The notes under the pieces are model-generated. The model was given only the letters and a program-made list of their open reading frames with translations, had not been told where the DNA came from and searched no databases. The translations under genes and the position numbers were made by a program. A stretch of 35,769 bases of DNA from Tyzzerella sp. UBA1042 (GTDB taxonomy: Bacteria > Bacillota > Clostridia > Lachnospirales > Anaerotignaceae), in the NCBI GenBank assembly GCA_002316675.1, contig DCDZ01000016.1, forward strand, positions 20,080 through 55,848, read 5' to 3'. Shown piece by piece: positions 32,998-35,769 of this stretch (position 1 is the first letter of the stretch; the number at the start of each line of letters is the position of its first letter).

Positions 32998-34860
32998 ATG
33001 TTTGACATCAGTGAGGAATTAAAAAAATTACCCGCAAAACCCGGTGTCTATTTGATGAAGAATGACAAGGGCGAAATTATTTATGTGGGAAAAGCAATCA
33101 GTTTGAAAAACAGAGTGCGGCAGTATTTTCAAAGCAATAAAAATTTGACTGCAAAAACCAAGGCGATGGTACCTCAAATTGCAGAATTTGAATATATCGT
33201 TACCGATTCTGAATTGGAAGCATTGATTTTGGAATGCAATCTCATTAAGCAGTATGAGCCTCATTATAACATTATGCTGAAGGATGACAAAACATATCCT
33301 TATATCAAAGTTACCGTGCAGGAGGCCTTCCCCCGCATTTTTATGACACGGCGCATGGAGAAGGATAAAGCCAAGTATTATGGGCCTTATACCGATGTTT
33401 TGGCGGTGAAGGAAACCGTAGAAACATTGCACAAGCTTTTCCCCATACGTAAGTGCAGAAAGAATTTACCCAAAGAAATCGGGAAAGAACGGCCTTGCCT
33501 GAACTATCATATCGGGCAATGCTTAGCGCCATGCAGCGGTGCCGTTTCTGCCGAGGAATACGGGGTGTTTATTAAGGATGCCATGGATTTTTTAGAGGGA
33601 AAGCATGATGGCATCCGCAAGCGGATGGAGGGCGAAATGGCGGAGGCCGCCGCACAAATGGAATACGAGAAGGCCGCTGCCCTGCGGGATAAAATTCGCT
33701 CCATACAAAGCATTGCCCAAAAACAGAAAATGGCAAACATGTCTGTGACAGACGGAGACGTGATTGCCATGGTGCGGGCCTACCAAGAATGCCTCATTCA
33801 AGTTTTCTTCATTCGTGACGGAAAAATGACTGGGCGGGAAAACTTTACAATGACGGCCTCGGAGGAGCAATCAAGAAGTGAAATTTTGACAGCCTTTGTG
33901 CAGCAGTTTTATACGGGGACTGCCTATATTCCCCGGGAAATCATTTTGCAGGAGGATCTGCTTTCTGAGGAAAAGGTGCTTTTGGCCCAATATCTTTCGG
34001 AAAAGCGGGAGGGTAAGGTTGTATTTACCGTTCCGTTAAAAGGAGAAAAGCTGCGGTTGGTGGAGCTTGCCCATAAAAATGCAATGCTGATTTTTGAGCA
34101 GTTCGGGGAAAAGCTCAAAAAAGAGGAACAGCGGACAAAAGGGGCCATGGACGAGCTTCGGCAGGCCTTGGGCTTAAGCCAAACACTGCGGCGGGTGGAG
34201 GCATACGATATTTCAAATACACAAGGGTTTGAATCTGTGGGCTCAATGGTTGTGTTTGAAGAGGCAAAGGCGAAAAACAGCGATTACCGCAAATTCCGTA
34301 TCAAAACCGTAATTGGCGCCAACGATTATGCCTCTATGAAAGAGGTCATCACAAGGCGGCTGAATCATGCTTTGAAGGAGAAAGCCGAAGGCAAGACCAG
34401 CAGCTTCACAAGATTGCCGGATTTGATTTTTATGGATGGCGGCAAAATTCAAGTGTCGGCGGCGGAGGAGGTTTTGCTTTCCTTTGGTATGAATATTCCG
34501 GTTTGCGGTATGATAAAGGATGAGAGGCATCGCACCAGAGGCTTATATTTCGGCGGCAAAGAAATAAAAATCTCCTTTACCTCGGAAGGGTTTCGCCTGC
34601 TTACCAGAATACAGGATGAGGTTCATCGCTTTGCAATTACCTACCATAGAAAGCTGCGGCAGGATGCCGGACTGCACTCCGTTTTGGAGGATATCAAAGG
34701 CATCGGCGAGATACGCAGAAAGGCATTGATGCGGCATTTTGGCTCGGTGGAGGAAATTGCCCGGGCGGAGGTTGGAGACTTATTGGAGGTAATTGAAATG
34801 AATATCCCTGCGGCGGAACAGGTTTATGCCTTTTTCCATCAGGAGGAATTGCAAAAGTAA
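32998..34860 (+). CDS. uvrC: Excinuclease ABC subunit UvrC
   Basis: Nuclease of nucleotide excision repair that makes both cuts around a lesion held by UvrB. The 620-residue protein has the GIY-YIG domain at residues about 14-95 (GVYLMKN, IIYVGKA, then LEALILECNLIKQ with the catalytic Glu), a UVR motif near residue 220 (MEYEKAAALRDKI), the RNase H-like endonuclease domain (VEAYDISNTQG, FMDGGKIQV), and a C-terminal helix-hairpin-helix pair (IKGIGEIRRKALMRHFGS). AAGGTGATG precedes the ATG. hprK follows 54 bases on, a pairing I recall as common in Clostridia. Confidence 0.97.
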   Translation: MFDISEELKKLPAKPGVYLMKNDKGEIIYVGKAISLKNRVRQYFQSNKNLTAKTKAMVPQIAEFEYIVTDSELEALILECNLIKQYEPHYNIMLKDDKTYPYIKVTVQEAFPRIFMTRRMEKDKAKYYGPYTDVLAVKETVETLHKLFPIRKCRKNLPKEIGKERPCLNYHIGQCLAPCSGAVSAEEYGVFIKDAMDFLEGKHDGIRKRMEGEMAEAAAQMEYEKAAALRDKIRSIQSIAQKQKMANMSVTDGDVIAMVRAYQECLIQVFFIRDGKMTGRENFTMTASEEQSRSEILTAFVQQFYTGTAYIPREIILQEDLLSEEKVLLAQYLSEKREGKVVFTVPLKGEKLRLVELAHKNAMLIFEQFGEKLKKEEQRTKGAMDELRQALGLSQTLRRVEAYDISNTQGFESVGSMVVFEEAKAKNSDYRKFRIKTVIGANDYASMKEVITRRLNHALKEKAEGKTSSFTRLPDLIFMDGGKIQVSAAEEVLLSFGMNIPVCGMIKDERHRTRGLYFGGKEIKISFTSEGFRLLTRIQDEVHRFAITYHRKLRQDAGLHSVLEDIKGIGEIRRKALMRHFGSVEEIARAEVGDLLEVIEMNIPAAEQVYAFFHQEELQK

Positions 34861-34914
34861 CCTTTTTCGGTTATGATAGCAATAGATACAAGTCTGATGC
34901 GTAGGGAGGTTTTC

Positions 34915-35769
34915 ATGTACAGCGCAAAATTAACAAAAATAGTAAAAGTATTTCAATTGGAAACAATTTTACCGGAAATAGATATTACGGGGCGGGTGAT
35001 TACCCGTAAAGAAATCAATCGGCCGGCGTTGCAGCTCACAGGATTTTACCATCGCTTTGATAACGATCGGTTGCAGCTTATTGGCCGTGTGGAGCATGGA
35101 TTTTTGCAGACCTTGGATGCAAAAGCCAGGGATGAAGCAATTTGCCAATTATTTGAATACCATATTCCCTGCCTGATTATCTGCAAAAATCTGGAGGTTT
35201 TCCCGGAGATGATTTATTACGGCAGAAAATATGAAATCCCCATTTTTAGAACCAGCAAAACCACCACAGATTTTGCCGCAGAAATGATTATGTGGCTGCG
35301 GGGAGAATTGGCTGACCGGGTGATGATGCACGGTGTTTTGGTAGATATTTACGGGGAAGGTGTTTTTATCACCGGCGCCAGCGGAATCGGCAAAAGTGAG
35401 ACGGCGTTGGAGTTGATCAAAAGAGGGCATCGTTTGATTGCGGATGATGCGGTGGAAATCAAGAAGATTGCCGATCAGACCCTTGTGGGTTCCTGCCCGG
35501 AGCTCATTCGATATTTAATTGAATTAAGAGGCATTGGTGTGATTAATGTGAAGGAATTATTCGGCATTGGTGCGGTGAAGCAGTTTAAATCCATTGATCT
35601 TGTGATTAAGCTGGAAATTTGGGACGGCAGCAAATGCTCCTATGACCGCCTAGGTTTGAGCGAGGAATATATTGAGATTTTAGGGAATAAAGTACTTTGT
35701 AATACAATTCCCATACGACCGGGCAGAAATGTTGCGGTCATCTGCGAATCAGCGGCCATCAGCAACCGC
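34915..35769 (+). CDS. hprK: HPr kinase/phosphorylase (3' end beyond window)
   Basis: Bifunctional enzyme that phosphorylates or dephosphorylates HPr on serine, the central switch of carbon catabolite control in low-GC Gram-positives. ATG at 34915 with AGGGAGG upstream opens a frame that is still open at the right edge, 285 residues in. The Walker A loop GASGIGKS is at residues 154-161, followed by the family signature RGHRLIADDAV and by ELRGIGVINVKELFG. Only the last 20-30 residues should be missing. Its presence implies CcpA-type regulation, which could also act on the uronate locus (inference). Confidence 0.95.
   Translation, partial: MYSAKLTKIVKVFQLETILPEIDITGRVITRKEINRPALQLTGFYHRFDNDRLQLIGRVEHGFLQTLDAKARDEAICQLFEYHIPCLIICKNLEVFPEMIYYGRKYEIPIFRTSKTTTDFAAEMIMWLRGELADRVMMHGVLVDIYGEGVFITGASGIGKSETALELIKRGHRLIADDAVEIKKIADQTLVGSCPELIRYLIELRGIGVINVKELFGIGAVKQFKSIDLVIKLEIWDGSKCSYDRLGLSEEYIEILGNKVLCNTIPIRPGRNVAVICESAAISNR

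Noticed and set aside
1..35769. Mobile element, prophage or CRISPR-type defence system
   Set aside because: No transposase, integrase, terminal repeats, direct-repeat array or defence-gene domain was seen; the window reads as core and metabolic chromosome.

Overview
The window looks like a chromosomal segment of an anaerobic, endospore-forming Firmicute of class Clostridia, probably close to Lachnospirales/Anaerotignum-type organisms (inference from gene content and protein flavour; no search was possible). Supporting signs are AGGAGG-type ribosome sites nearly everywhere, a PASTA-bearing SpoVD-type penicillin-binding protein, a meso-DAP-type MurE, a T-box leader on valS, an HPr kinase/phosphorylase, TRAP transport, and a cysteine-rich protein with a sigma-K-like promoter. 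No phage, insertion sequence, CRISPR array, tRNA or rRNA was seen.

Layout. (1) 1-8664: part of the division/cell-wall cluster, spoVD-murE-murF-mraY-murD-ftsW/spoVE, closed by a strong terminator; murG and ftsQ/A/Z do not follow. (2) 8720-9550, minus strand: a CheW domain split by an inserted zinc-binding CZB domain that carries an extra four-cysteine cluster. (3) 9826-12977: promoter, T-box leader with GUA (Val) specifier, valS, terminator. (4) 13094-14083, minus strand: an unrecognised protein with 32 Cys in 329 residues, possibly a late sporulation gene. (5) 14275-15722: glyA. (6) 15842-18355: a sensory pair, a free-standing V4R-domain protein and a soluble HAMP-like/PAS/PAS/GGDEF diguanylate cyclase. 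(7) 18441-28917: a hexuronate/L-galactonate catabolic locus. A TRAP transporter plus a zinc-dependent dehydrogenase run leftward. A GntR/FCD regulator followed by uxaB-uxaA-kdgK-eda runs rightward. (8) 29065-32730: bipA and a MurJ/SpoVB-like flippase. (9) 32850-35769: uvrC and the 5' part of hprK, which runs off the right edge.

How the genes work together. The cell-wall genes make UDP-MurNAc-pentapeptide and lipid I and polymerise septal or spore peptidoglycan; the MurJ-like flippase in region 8 may serve the same process. In region 7 the enzymes form a chain: tagaturonate to altronate (UxaB), to 2-keto-3-deoxygluconate (UxaA), to KDPG (KdgK), to pyruvate and glyceraldehyde-3-phosphate (Eda). 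The dehydrogenase could feed tagaturonate from L-galactonate, because no uronate isomerase gene is present. Palindromic GTATAC-core sites lie at the promoters of both arms and of the regulator, which suggests one GntR-controlled regulon.

The items most worth following are the CheW-CZB-CheW protein, the V4R/diguanylate cyclase pair, the cysteine-rich protein, and the GTATAC operator set.
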